This document shows, in pieces, positions 1-10,270 of a stretch of 64,000 bases of DNA. The position numbers and the translations under genes were made by a program. How positions within the stretch are numbered: the first letter of the stretch is position 1; each line of letters opens with the position of its first letter. The notes under the pieces are model-generated. The model was not told where the DNA came from and made no database searches. It saw only the letters and a program-made list of their open reading frames with translations. The DNA is taken from the NCBI GenBank assembly GCA_017654935.2, contig CM065713.1:22897979-22961978 (forward strand), given 5' to 3'. The stretch is from Phymorhynchus buccinoides. Its lineage: Eukaryota > Mollusca > Gastropoda > Neogastropoda > Raphitomidae.

Positions 1-2844
1 CCTGACATGCCTATCTGCTTTCACAGCTCTGTAGAACCAGTTGTGTGCATAGTCTTCGTCATAGCAGACAGTGGCATCCACTCTGCCGATCACAAGTTCA
101 GCCAAGATGTCCTGGCTATAAGTGAAAGCCCTTGACAAGGCAACTTCTAGAATGTTGGAATCCATGCACCTTGGTGCCAATTCTCTGGCAATGGTCCATT
201 CCATGCTTTCCACGGCCCATTTCAGCAGGAAGTCCAGCACATGATGATTTTGGCAGAGGTGGTGTTTCTCCAAAATGTACCCCGAGCTAGTCATCAGTAC
301 AAGAGCCCAGTGCACTAAACCTTCAAGTTCACAGGCTCTGGCCAGAGAACACCGATAATACAAAAGATGATGGCATCGCTTCCAGAAAGTTTCCACATAG
401 TATCTGCTGCTAGCAGGCCACAGCTTCATCAGTGCCGCAGTTGTGAAGAAGTTTCTTTCTCCAGCAGACACATCCACAGCTCTCCACAGCATGCTGTCAC
501 ATAATTTCATAGAGGAGAACGTAGTAACCACAGTTCTCAGCATTTCCATCTCCTTGGTGACCAGAGCCAGGAAGAAGGCCAGTCTGGCATGGCCATTGTC
601 CATACACCACTGGGTCACACTGGACACGGTGACTGGCCACTGGCCCGCAGCAATCTTTTTCTCCATGCTGCACAGCATTCTCTTCAAGCGTTCGTCGCCC
701 ACATCGCACCAACTGATCCACTGTTCCAGAGTTGCTGCAATGTCAGGCCATGCTCTTTGATCCGACAACATTTTGAGCACAAAGCGCTCCATCAACTCAA
801 AGACTTTGTCACCAAATATCAAGTCTTTCGTACCAGCGCTGACAACACCCAGCAGACACCAAGCTTCTCTTTCTATGATCATTTCCGACAGTTGCAGAAT
901 TTCATCTTCATAAAGGCAATCATATTTGGCACTTACTTCCTTGCAAAGTCCCGCGATGAAGTGAGATCGTTTTCCATCAAATGCCAAATTATATGCAAAT
1001 GCACGCTCTTCATGCTGCACATGAAATTCCTCTTCGTAATTTGGACCTCCAAGACCTAAGGTGCACAACATGACAAAGCAGTCAGCACAGTTGAGTTTCA
1101 CAGATTTTGTAATGGCCTTTCCGAAGATTTCATACCCTAGTTCTTTGTCACAGCATGAGAGGAACTGTGAACTGAAGATTTGCAAACTGGAGTCTGTCCT
1201 TCGTTTGAAGTATTCCTTCATGGAACACTTCACTGCATGTCGTCTCAACCAATTGCGCTCCTCCTTGCCAAGTTTAAAGAGGATCTTGTAAAAGAGATCT
1301 TGATTCATCTCACCTTGGATCAATGACCAATAGGCAAATTTCAGATCTTTCCTTGACGCACCATATTCACAAAGGTAAATGGTCAACTTGGCTGCTTCCA
1401 TCTGGATAGTATGACGAAACAAGAAGGAACGCTTTGATTTTGATATTTCAGGGTCCTTGTACTTTTCTTCCACAAAAAAGTAGTAGTTCTTGAGATCAAA
1501 CTCATGCAGTTTTGTCAAGGCATAGCTGAACTTTTTGGGCTTTGAATCAAACCGATTCCACTCATTCCAACAAAAATTATCAATAGGGGGGAAAGAGATT
1601 TTGACAGAAGTTGCAACAAACAATGCCAAGTCCTTTTCTCCTTCAAAAAACAGGGCATTAAAGATGAACCTGACCTCTGCATCATCATGATCTGAAGGCT
1701 GCAGACTCTCCTTCCAGTGTTGGTGAATAAACTTTTGCTTGAAGACACGGCGGGCCCTTGGATACTCTGTGATCAGTTTGAGGAAAAGCGGTTCATCACG
1801 GACGTGAACAGCGTACTTGATGGCTTCCATCAGCTCTGAGTCACTGACTGACTCTCTCTGTAGAATTTGCAAAGCAAGATCTCCCAAGCCATGTCTGATG
1901 GAGGCCATCAACATCAGACCTTTCAGACCTTCAGGAACACTGCCTGCAGGGAACAGATCCAGCAGATCCCGGGCCTTCTTGTTCTCGAACACCTCGTTGA
2001 CTGTAAACTCACTGGGACTGACTCCATCACGCAGCAGTTGAAGAACAATACTCCACTGTTGATCCGCCACAGCCTGGTTGCACACATTCTCCATCTGGGC
2101 CACACTCAGCCCTTCATTCACCAGTCCTGACACCAGCGGCCACTGGCTCTGATTCGTGCACTCTCTCAGAACAAAGTCGGTCAGGTCGGGGTCTCTGACC
2201 TTCCTCATCACCACCAGAACAAAGTCCCCATGACCGGCGGATATCTGCTGTCGCAGTCCCTCCTCCCTGCAGTGTTTGCTGACCCCCAGGTCCATCAGTG
2301 TGGCCGTGCACTGGACGTGCTGATGACCCAGGGCACACTGCAGCAGGCTGTTCCTCAGCTGACCAGGGACCCCCCTCTCTATCAGCCACAGCACCAGGTC
2401 CCACTGTCCATTGTCCACAGCCTGCTGACACAGCCACTCTGACCAGCGTCCACTGCCCCCTGCCCTGTCCACCATCTGTGTGACCCAGGGCCACTGACCC
2501 TGCTGCACTGCCCAGTGAACAACGCTGTCCAGCTCTTCACCGCTGAGCTGGGGCTCCATCAGCTGCACCACACCATGCCACTGATTGCAGTTCACCAGCT
2601 CCCTGACCAGTCCACTGGTCTGCTGCACTTCCTGGCCTTTCTTGAAGAGACGGACGGCCCAGTCCCACCGCTGGTCAGCTACGGCTTTGTCCATCACCTG
2701 CTTCAGCCAGGTCCAGCAGCTGTCCAGGTGACCCACAAGGTCTGCTGCCCTGTCCCACTCTGACCGCTGGACACAGGCCATGAACTGGTCAAGCTGCGCA
2801 CAGGACCATCCCGTAGCAACAGTCTCTGTCTCTGGAGAAGCCAT
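1..2844 (-). CDS. Copy A: QW-repeat/ankyrin-like SOCS-box family protein, 3' end outside window
   Basis: Reading from an ATG at 2844 leftward, the frame is open for 948 codons to the window edge. It is collinear, without indels, with codons 1-948 of copy B (mirror positions sum to 17864). It therefore contains the N-terminal QW repeats and the helical middle; the two ankyrin-like units and the SOCS box would lie beyond base 1. The ATG sits in a good Kozak context (A at -3, G at +4), and the start matches copy B, whereas the apparent upstream extension begins with GTG. I saw only a handful of differences from B (for example near 504, 694, 2127, 2194-2201 and 2241), several of them amino-acid changing. 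Transcription runs away from copy B, so A and B are divergent genes about 12 kb apart. Role inferred from B: substrate receptor of a Cullin-5-type ubiquitin ligase. Confidence 0.85.
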   Translation of the reverse strand, partial: MASPETETVATGWSCAQLDQFMACVQRSEWDRAADLVGHLDSCWTWLKQVMDKAVADQRWDWAVRLFKKGQEVQQTSGLVRELVNCNQWHGVVQLMEPQLSGEELDSVVHWAVQQGQWPWVTQMVDRAGGSGRWSEWLCQQAVDNGQWDLVLWLIERGVPGQLRNSLLQCALGHQHVQCTATLMDLGVSKHCREEGLRQQISAGHGDFVLVVMRKVRDPDLTDFVLRECTNQSQWPLVSGLVNEGLSVAQMENVCNQAVADQQWSIVLQLLRDGVSPSEFTVNEVFENKKARDLLDLFPAGSVPEGLKGLMLMASIRHGLGDLALQILQRESVSDSELMEAIKYAVHVRDEPLFLKLITEYPRARRVFKQKFIHQHWKESLQPSDHDDAEVRFIFNALFFEGEKDLALFVATSVKISFPPIDNFCWNEWNRFDSKPKKFSYALTKLHEFDLKNYYFFVEEKYKDPEISKSKRSFLFRHTIQMEAAKLTIYLCEYGASRKDLKFAYWSLIQGEMNQDLFYKILFKLGKEERNWLRRHAVKCSMKEYFKRRTDSSLQIFSSQFLSCCDKELGYEIFGKAITKSVKLNCADCFVMLCTLGLGGPNYEEEFHVQHEERAFAYNLAFDGKRSHFIAGLCKEVSAKYDCLYEDEILQLSEMIIEREAWCLLGVVSAGTKDLIFGDKVFELMERFVLKMLSDQRAWPDIAATLEQWISWCDVGDERLKRMLCSMEKKIAAGQWPVTVSSVTQWCMDNGHARLAFFLALVTKEMEMLRTVVTTFSSMKLCDSMLWRAVDVSAGERNFFTTAALMKLWPASSRYYVETFWKRCHHLLYYRCSLARACELEGLVHWALVLMTSSGYILEKHHLCQNHHVLDFLLKWAVESMEWTIARELAPRCMDSNILEVALSRAFTYSQDILAELVIGRVDATVCYDEDYAHNWFYRAVKADRHVR

Positions 2845-3018
2845 TTTTACAAGAAAAGCAGTGTGATGGCTCACAGCAAACAGACCCTGCTCTTCTGCTG
2901 TGTGCTCAGATTGACGCCATCGCTGGCTGAAGGTCAGGGGTCATGACTGTCATTGATGAACCCTTGTCCTGAAACACAGATGGCGAATACCATATCACTG
3001 AAACAGTTGTCGTTGTCG

Positions 3019-3168
3019 TTGGCTTACCCTGGCTAAAAGACTCCAGGGACCATCCCAATAGCGGAAGCGCTTGAACACTATGGTACAAGTGCATCAGCTA
3101 CGGATGAGAAACATTACGTGTGTGACCGTTTTTGATTACCCCGCCATGTGGGCAGCCACACTCCATCT
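3019..3168 (-). repeat. Dispersed repeat IR-1, left-arm copy
   Basis: A block of about 150 bp that recurs at 14696-14845 (mirror), 23955-24125, 27386-27545 and 57503-57650. The shared core includes GTGTGTGACCGTTTTTGA and a block ending in CAGCCACACTCC. It lies just upstream of the conserved 5' leader of gene A. No tRNA-like boxes or terminal inverted repeats were evident, so the class is unknown. Strand is relative to the 14696 copy. Confidence 0.7.
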
Positions 3169-3596
3169 TAATTCATTTATATAGCTTTGCTTATTGCATG
3201 CGGTAAAAATATGATTTCAAATCAATCGTCAAAATAAAAAAATATTTGACTACAAACTTCAATACTGTCCAGGAGTTTTTTTAACTGGTTAGTAGATTGT
3301 GCTCTTTTAAAGTTAGGTGGCAGTGAGTTCCAGAGGTTAGCAACATGGTTACTAAAACAATGTTTTCGTTAGTATTAATACTATTATAATGTTGAATCTG
3401 TACCTTACCTTCTTGATTTCTAGTTTTACTGTATGTAGACACTGAAAATAGAGACTCAAAACTTATATCATCTAAATTATTATAGATTTTATATACCTGA
3501 ATGAGATCTCCTCTTACTAGTCTTAGTCTTACACGTCTTCCTTTCAATGACTGTAAATATAACAATTTTAACTTCTCTTGATAGTTTAGATCTTTA

Positions 3597-3771
3597 TGCG
3601 TCATCAGTATGCGTCATCCATTCACTGCCGTCATTGTTAAGTTTAGTGTGTTGTCACCTCGTCAAAGTCTTTTTAAAGACGAAAATTTGGTTTTATTCGC
3701 CGTGTTTATTGTTTATTTCACCTTCATGTGCTTGTGTGAGTGTAGCGTTTTGATGTTTTTAGTTCAATTAT
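3597..3771 (-). mobile_element. Short retroposon-like insert with 16 bp target duplication (left arm)
   Basis: Mirror of 14095-14269. The same 175 bp block splits LINE-1 coding sequence and is bounded on both sides by the same 16 bp, so it was present before the two arms separated. Confidence 0.6.
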
Positions 3772-3867
3772 ATAGTTTAGATCTTTACAACATTTAACAG
3801 TTTTTGTTGCCCTCCTCTGCACTCTTTCAATAGCCACTGACTGTCGCTTCAGGTAAGGGTACCATAT

Positions 3868-4129
3868 CAAAGACTGTACAGGGGAAGATAAACATCCGGT
3901 CTCTTTTCCCTATATGAGTAGTGAGGACAGAAACACTGGTTATGTCCCTTTGAAACGTGACACATTTTACACATCGATAGGCCAGTTGAATTCTCCGTTC
4001 AAGTTCCAGTCCAAGTTTTTGGATAGCCTCCACTGTGAATAGTGTACACGTCCGCACTAACGATAACTCTATCAGCCCGGCTCGCCGAGCTTTTAAGCAA
4101 TCCATCTTACCCTTTTAGAATATCTTTGA
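3868..4129 (-). mobile_element. CAAAGA foldback element, left-arm copy
   Basis: Mirror of 13737-13998, with CAAAGA at one end and TCTTTG at the other, inserted inside LINE-1 coding sequence. Further copies are at 34609-34915, 55107-55370 and 57691-57949. Confidence 0.7.
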
Positions 4130-4272
4130 CCATATTGTATTGCTGTATTCCAGATGTGGACGGATCATAGACATGAACAACAATAAAAATGTTTCCTTGT
4201 TTAGATAAGTGAATGTTCTTTTGATTAACCCTAACATTTGGTTAGCTTTGTTGATAGCCTTTTGAATGCAAG

Positions 4273-4420
4273 TACAGTGGAACCTCCCTTATAAGACCTC
4301 CCATTATAAGACTCCCTCCCACATAAGACCTACTTCTCTTTGTATGTATTAAAATTACCTCCCTTATAAGACCTCATTTTGGATGATTTTTTAAGGTTTT
4401 ATAACGGAGATTCCACTATA
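4273..4420 (+). mobile_element. TA-flanked MITE (CAGTGGAACC termini)
   Basis: Starts TACAGTGGAACCTCCCTTAT and ends in the inverted form ATTCCACTATA. Both ends abut TA, as expected of Tc1/mariner-pogo type elements. The interior is nearly all inverted or direct copies of a 'ccttataagacc' module, with no coding capacity. Mirror copy at 13107-13265. Confidence 0.8.
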
Positions 4421-4625
4421 TCAAATGATAGCAAATCAAAAATAACTCCAAGGTCTTTCTCTTCTGCACATGGTGTTATATTTTGCACATCTTTATCAAG
4501 CTTCATACTGTATTCATGCTCGGGATTGTTTTTTCCTATATGCATTACTTTACACTTAGACACATTAAAATATAAATTCCATTCATCTGACCATTTCTGT
4601 AAAACATTTCTGACATTTTGGTTAA

Positions 4626-4806
4626 TACAGTGGAACCCCCCTTATAAGACCTTCAAAAATCATCCAAAATGAGGTATTATAAGGGAGGGGTCTTATAAAG
4701 GGAGGTAATTTTAATACTTACAAAGAAGGGCAATGTCTCAGAGAAGTAGGTCTTATGCGGGAGGGAGTCTTACAATGGGAGGTCTTATAAGGGAGGCTCC
4801 CCTGTA
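4626..4806 (+). mobile_element. TA-flanked MITE (CAGTGGAACC termini)
   Basis: Second copy in the left-arm LINE. It begins TACAGTGGAACCCCCCTTAT and ends GCTCCCCTGTA; the TA target duplication is intact. Mirror copy at 12719-12899. Confidence 0.8.
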
Positions 4807-5195
4807 CAATGTTCTGATGTCTCATAGATCCCTTAGTGTCATCAGCAAAATATTTTACATGTACTTTGAACATAATTTGGTAAATCATTTATGAAGATAA
4901 CAGATAAAACTGGCCCGAGGATACTGCCCTGAGGACTACCACTAATTACATTTTTGTAGAGTATGTTGATCTCACACGTACTTTTTGTTTTCTTCCAGTT
5001 AGAAATGCCATAATTCAGTCTAATAGACTGTTACAGGTTCCATATGTATTTAATTTTAAAAGTAACCTTTCACGAGGAACAGAATCAAAAGCTTTTTTAA
5101 AATCAAGGTAAATCATGTCTAATGAACAACTGTTGTCTAAAATACTCGTCAAATCGCAGCACGGTTTTAGAAGGCACCGTCCCTCTGGGGATGCT

Positions 5196-5535
5196 GGGGG
5201 GTCTTTTGTAAAAATAGTTCCCCCACCTTCTGGAAGTTGTGCTTGTAACTTCCTCCAATCTGCCACCCTCTTTGACTCTGCCTTTTCCCTTTGCTTTCTA
5301 TCATCTACTGTCTTTCTGACTATTTTGCCCATTCTCCAGCCTTTTTTTTTCTCGAAAAAAAAAATCTTCCAAATATTTTTTTTTTATTTTTTTTTTATTT
5401 TTTATTTTTTTTTTTTTCTTCTTTGAGCTCCTCCGAAATTGGAATGTGTCGGCTGTACGCAGTGGGGAGACCAGTGAAAACTGAAAACCGGACACATACG
5501 TAACTTACCCTACCCATTATACCACTGTGCCACTA
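5196..5535 (-). mobile_element. SINE-like element 5b, left-arm copy
   Basis: Recurrent block with a head containing TGTGTCCGGTTTTCAGTTTT and GGAGGAGCTC and a tail containing CTTCCAGAAGGTGGGGGAAC. Copies are at 12025-12350 (mirror), 22729-23134 and 54157-54460. An inflated T-rich run at 5376-5419 is absent from the mirror copy. Confidence 0.7.
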
Positions 5536-5649
5536 TATGGTGTAGAGTGGCACAGCGGTATCGCGTTCGCTTCGTGTCAAGTAAACCCGAGTTCGAACCT
5601 GGATTTTTTCCTCTCATTCTGCACTAGGCCTTAACGGTCTGAACGTGGA

Positions 5650-5680
<31 letters not shown>

Positions 5681-5935
5681 CCCATGTGCCCATGCACTTA
5701 GCATACGCTAAACCCAGTGGCAACGAAAAAGTTGTTCATTTGGTAAAAATTTACCCCCCCCCCCCCCCCCCCCCCCCCCCCATAGCGACAAAAAATCGAA
5801 AAAAAAAAAAAAAAAAAAAAAAAATAACGCATGGCAAATTCTTTTTTTTGAAAAATTGGGTGGCGCGCCTCTGGCTGCAACGCGCTCTGTGACTATAAAG
5901 TACCTAATAATAACCTAATAATAATAATAATACAT
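5536..5935 (+). mobile_element. tRNA-derived SINE (family 3), left-arm copy
   Basis: The head resembles an RNA polymerase III promoter: an A-box-like GTGGCACAGCGGTATCGCG and a B-box-like GAGTTCGAACC about 45 bp later. The body is shared with four other copies, with a conserved TCGGATGAGACGATAAACC. A homopolymer C run follows (about 25 C from 5756), then an (A)n run, and the tail is an ACCTAATAATA-type repeat. It is head-to-head with the 5b element to its left. Confidence 0.85.
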
Positions 5936-7280
5936 TATGGCAATATGGCCTGGGAACGCAGAAGAAGAAGAAGGCACCGATCATGTGAGACGCAGCTCCT
6001 GGAGCTGGTGAGCGAACTGCATGGTGGACAACTTGGAGGAGAACAAGCAGACAGACATCCTGGTCATGGATTTTGCTAAGGCATTTGATCGGGTCAACCA
6101 CAGCCTCCTTCTCCACAAGTTGCACCCATACGACATCAGAAGGGACGTAAATTGCTGGGTGAGAAACTTCCTTTCAGACAGACGCCAGGCAGTAGTGGTT
6201 GAGGGAGCACAGTCCGAATTTGTACCAGTCAAGTCAGGCGTGCCTCAGGGTTCAGTCCTTGGACCATGTCTTTTCTCGATGAACATCAACGACTTACCTG
6301 AAACAATGTCCTCAAACACAAGACTGTTCGCTGACGACACAGCAATGCACAGGATAGCAGCCTCCCAGCAGAACCAAGAACAACCGCAACAAGACCTACA
6401 TCTGGCAGAATGGGAGGAACGCTGGGGCATAAAGTTTCACCCAGGGAAGTGCACTGTCCTGCCTGTGTCCCCTGTCAAGTACCTGGGAATCAACATCCAA
6501 AAGGACATCAGTTGGGACACCCATGTTAAAAAAATAATAGCAAAGGCGAACAGAATGCTCAGGTTCCTGCATCACAACTTAAAGGTCAGCTTGACGGAAC
6601 TGAGAGGACGAGCGTACCTGGCATTGGTCAGGCCCCTGCTCGAGTATGCATGTTCCGTTTGGGACCTTTACACGAAGAGGCTTGTGGATAAGATCGAAGC
6701 AGTTCAGAGAAGGGCGTCTCGCTTTGTGCTCAACCGCTACCACAACACCTCAAGCGTGAGTGACATATATATCTGTTTGGGTTGGCCCAAGCTGGAACAA
6801 CGCAGGAAGGCTGACAATGCTGTATAAAATCCAGCACGACCTTGTCCAAGTCAGCAACAGCAGAATCCATCCAGTAATAAGCCGACAGAGAAGGGGACAC
6901 AACCAGCAACTTAGTGTTATAGTGGGAATCACTCAAGAGCAGGTAAGCTGTACACGATCAGCACAGATGCTGTACACTGCCCAAATCTGAAAGCAAAGCT
7001 GGTGTCGCTTCCATCTCGGCAAAGGCGTGGTCACCACCTGCAGTTCCAGAGCATTCAGTGCCACACAAAATATAGATCCAACTCTTTCCTGAGGGAGTGG
7101 AACGAACTGTGGCAAGATTCTCTTGCAGCCTTCACTACTGAAGTGCGTGGCGCGTCAGGGTTGCAGGCTGCACACTATTAACACACCAGTTCCCTCCCCC
7201 CCCTCCCCTATCCCCTGACCCTTGTTTCCTACCACCACCACTGCCAACTGGAATGTGTCCACCATCGGAACCCCTCTTTT
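5936..7280 (+). mobile_element. LINE-2 (unnamed non-LTR retrotransposon), left-arm copy, 5'-truncated
   Basis: The longest open segment (6021-6827, 268 residues) is a non-LTR reverse transcriptase: ILVMDFAKAFDRVNHSLLL, GVPQGSVLGPCLFSMNINDL and the catalytic LFADDTAMHR, followed by thumb text LRGRAYLALVRPLLEYACSV and the C-terminal QRRASRFV region. Frameshifts occur before 6021 and near 6815; the coding text resumes as YKIQHDLVQV and again as YRSNSFLREWNELW, with its stop at 7179-7181. No endonuclease domain is present. In this arm a TAA replaces the CAA seen in the mirror copy. Dead copy. Confidence 0.88.
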
Positions 7281-7650
7281 TCAGGTCAGGTAGTTAGGAC
7301 ATTAGGCCTCGCAGCCTCTTCACTGTCCTTTCATTTTTGTTTGAACTTTTGCACAGCTGAGAGGTTTTTATATTTTGTTTTCGGCAAATCTGCCTTTTTT
7401 TAGTCATGCTCATATTGCAGTTTTTTTATGTTGGTGTATTTATCAAGGTTTTTGAATTATGTTAGATTCTGTGCTCGTTTAATATGTGCAGGAAGAGTAT
7501 TCCAAAACTTTGTTACTCTGCTAGAAAAGAATTTTTTCTTAATTTTAGTTCGGCTAGACTGGGTTAGTATTGAAATTAATCAGTTGTTACCTGGAACAAA
7601 GATTTAGTAGGCCTATTGCTATCACTGTGAAAAATTTGTGTGTTTATGCT
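7281..7650 (-). mobile_element. LINE-3 3' fragment, left-arm copy
   Basis: On the minus strand this reads the C-terminal end of a non-LTR ORF2: KFFSSRVTKFWNTLPAHIK then LTQFKNLLDKYTN. A 3' UTR ending in a GAGGCTGCGAGGCCTAATG block follows. It abuts LINE-2 tail-to-tail. Mirror copy at 9920-10270; related insertion only in the right arm at 13330-13655. Confidence 0.75.
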
Positions 7651-7829
7651 TTATCACTAATATTAGTAATAATATTAGATCCCATGAATTTTCAGTCTTT
7701 TTTTTTTTTTTAAGGTACCAGAATGGTCAGCTCATTGACCGTGGGCTCTTAAGTCTGAAGTTAAATGAGAAGAAGAAGAGGATTTAACAACCAAATGACC
7801 TCAAAAATTGATTCAAATGTCGAAATGAT

Positions 7830-8251
7830 TTTTGTTGTTGTTAGTATTTTATACAACTAATATAGATAGGAACGTTAGAATCTGGGTCAAACCGCAGCGA
7901 TCTTTACCGTCTAAAAGTTTCACCCCGATTTTGCCGAAGTGCAAAACGGTCACCTCCTTTGCTTATTTTTATTGGTGGTTATTCTTGGCGCTGACCATCC
8001 GAGTTTCTTTCTTTCGGGAACAGTAGAAGCAGACACTAACCCGGTCATTCGGGAACGATCTTTTTTTTTACGCGAAGACAGCCGATCGCAGGAGACAAGC
8101 AATCCAATATTTGGGTCCGATTCCTCCGTCGCATACAACTGAACGGTAAATCTGATCTTAATGAAATTAATAGCATGATAGATTCAACCAATTTGCTACA
8201 AGTTTGCAAATTTGTGGCATGTAAGTTTATAATCCGTACTTGCGAGGTTTA
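7830..8251 (+). repeat. Dispersed repeat R1, left-arm copy, cut by scaffold gap
   Basis: Shares GGCGCTGACCATCCGAGTTT and the block ending CAACTGAACGGTAA with 9285-9690 (mirror), 30380-30625 (inverted) and, more loosely, 43185-43420. The part after GAACGGTAA continues at 49585-50215. It has no open frame and no recognised class. It runs directly into the N run at 8252. Confidence 0.7.
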
Positions 8252-8751
8252 NNNNNNNNNNNNNNNNNNNNNNNNNNNNNNNNNNNNNNNNNNNNNNNNN
8301 NNNNNNNNNNNNNNNNNNNNNNNNNNNNNNNNNNNNNNNNNNNNNNNNNNNNNNNNNNNNNNNNNNNNNNNNNNNNNNNNNNNNNNNNNNNNNNNNNNNN
8401 NNNNNNNNNNNNNNNNNNNNNNNNNNNNNNNNNNNNNNNNNNNNNNNNNNNNNNNNNNNNNNNNNNNNNNNNNNNNNNNNNNNNNNNNNNNNNNNNNNNN
8501 NNNNNNNNNNNNNNNNNNNNNNNNNNNNNNNNNNNNNNNNNNNNNNNNNNNNNNNNNNNNNNNNNNNNNNNNNNNNNNNNNNNNNNNNNNNNNNNNNNNN
8601 NNNNNNNNNNNNNNNNNNNNNNNNNNNNNNNNNNNNNNNNNNNNNNNNNNNNNNNNNNNNNNNNNNNNNNNNNNNNNNNNNNNNNNNNNNNNNNNNNNNN
8701 NNNNNNNNNNNNNNNNNNNNNNNNNNNNNNNNNNNNNNNNNNNNNNNNNNN
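8252..8751. other. Scaffold gap, 500 N
   Basis: Exactly 500 N, the same length as the second gap, so a placeholder of unknown true size. It sits almost at the axis of the giant inverted repeat. Confidence 0.99.
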
Positions 8752-9056
8752 GAGGGAAAGACGAGTTAAAGGTCATGCCTGACCGTTAAATGTACCCAGA
8801 CTGGTCAGGGACACCCGGGCCCCACATGATGCATGTAGAAAGTGTCATGCCGACCGCTTAGCCCACCAAAGATAAACCGTGGAAACACTGGCCCCACATT
8901 TATTCGCAGCACAGGAGTATGATTTAGGGGACAATACATGCTAGGCAAAACAAGGGGGGGGGGGGGGGGGGCTCTGGGTTTTTTGGGGTGTTTTTTTTTA
9001 GGTGTGGGGATGCAGGGGTTGGAGGTAGGGAGGGGGAAGGCAGAGGAATGGTTGTT
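8752..9056. other. Unique spacer between the inverted arms
   Basis: No gene seen. Contains a G19 run at about 8953 and unclassified sequence without a counterpart in the left arm. Confidence 0.6.
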
Positions 9057-9190
9057 TAGTAGAGGTGCTTTTGGAGGCCTCTCCTGAAGGCCACCAAGAA
9101 CTGGGTGGAGGCAACTTCATCAGGGAGGCCGTTCCACTGCAGGATAGTGTGAGGAAAGAAAGTGGACTGTCTGTATTGAGTTCTATGGCT
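9057..9190 (-). mobile_element. LINE ORF2 C-terminal fragment
   Basis: The minus strand reads RTQYRQSTFFPHTILQWNGL followed by PDEVASTQFLVAFRRGLQK and a stop. This is the typical extreme C-terminus of non-LTR retrotransposon ORF2 (F-P-x-T-I-x-x-W-N-x-L-P pattern). The upstream coding part is not recognisable. Not part of the mirrored arms. Confidence 0.65.
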
Positions 9191-9284
9191 AAGGATGTCG
9201 CATGAAGCTGAGTGAGATTGACGGAGACTTTTCTTCTGCGTGGTATTTCTTCGGCAGGGTACCTCCCGATTTGATTAACCGTAG

Positions 9285-9690
9285 CCCAAGTACGATTATG
9301 AACGTACATGCACCAAATTTTGCACACTAGTACTAGTAGCAAATTGATTGAATCTATTATGCTATTAATTTCATTAAAATCATAATTACTGTTCAGTTGT
9401 ATTCAACGGAGGAATCGGATCCAAATATTGGAGTGCTTGTCTCTCGCGATCGTCCGTCTTCGCGTAAAAAAAGATCGTTCCCGAATGACCGGGTTAGTGT
9501 CTGCTTCCACTGTTCCAGAAAGAAAGAAATCTCGGATGGTCAGCGCCAAGAATAACCACCAATAAAAATAAGCAAAGGAGGTGACCGTTTTGCACCGGCA
9601 AAATCGGGGTAAAACTTTTAGACGGTAAAGATCGCTGCGGTTTGACCCAGATTCTAACGTTCCTATACTATATTAGTTGTATAAAATACT
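9285..9690 (-). repeat. Dispersed repeat R1, right-arm copy
   Basis: Reverse complement of the left-arm R1. The innermost stretch (9285-9430) differs from its mirror at roughly one base in ten including small indels. From about 9480 outward the match becomes much tighter. Confidence 0.7.
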
Positions 9691-9919
9691 AACAACAACA
9701 AAAATCATTTCGACATTTGAATCAAATTTTGAGGAATTTGGTTGTTAAATCCTCTTCTTCTTCTCTTAACTTCAGACTTAAGAGCCCACGGTCAATGAGC
9801 TGACCATTCTGGCACCTTAAAAATTAAAAAAAGACTGAAAATTCATGGGATCTGATATTATTACTAATATTAGTGATAAAGCATAAACACACAAATTTTT
9901 CACAGTGATAGCAATAGGC

Positions 9920-10270
9920 CTACTAAATCTTTGTTCCAGGTAACAACTGATTCATTTCAATACTAACCCAGTCTAGCCGAACTAAAATTAAGAAAAAATT
10001 CTTTTCTAGCAGAGTAACAAAGTTTTGAAATACTCTTCGTGCACATATTAAACGAGCACAGAATCTAACACAATTCAAAAACCTCCTTGATAAATACACC
10101 AACATATCAAAACTGCAATATGAGCATGACTAAAAGGCAGATTTGCCAAAAACAAAATATAAAAACCTCTCAGCTGTGCAAAAGTTCAAAAAAAATTTGT
10201 TTGAACTTTTATATATATATGAAAGGACAGTGAAGAGGCTGCGAGGCCTAATGTCCTAACTACCTGACCT
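9920..10270 (+). mobile_element. LINE-3 3' fragment, right-arm copy
   Basis: Plus-strand C-terminal ORF2 text with KFFSSRVTKF, AHIKRAQNLTQFKNLLD and KYTN at about 9985-10105, frameshifted once. The 3' UTR ends in the GAGGCTGCGAGGCCTAATG block. Mirror of 7281-7650. Confidence 0.75.

Larger units (their letters stand above)
3225..5180 (-). mobile_element. LINE-1 (unnamed non-LTR retrotransposon), left-arm copy, nested and broken
   Basis: Mirror image of 12352-14640. Read on the minus strand it shows reverse-transcriptase text with frameshifts: MIYLDFKKAFDSVPRERLL at about 5105-5050, then an ADDT-type catalytic motif, and a C-terminal end with KDLNYQEKLKLLYL and RGDLIQVYKIYNN near 3600-3480. 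It is 5'-truncated by a SINE (5196-5535). It is interrupted by two TA-flanked MITEs (4273-4420, 4626-4806), a CAAAGA-type foldback element (3868-4129) and a 175 bp insert (3597-3771). It lacks the LINE-3 insertion seen in the right arm. Inactive. Confidence 0.8.

Noticed and set aside
6021..6827. Host gene encoding a 268-residue protein
   Set aside because: It is the reverse transcriptase of a truncated non-LTR element, duplicated in the mirror arm.
8175..8789. Open frames spanning 8252-8751
   Set aside because: Composed of N placeholder bases.
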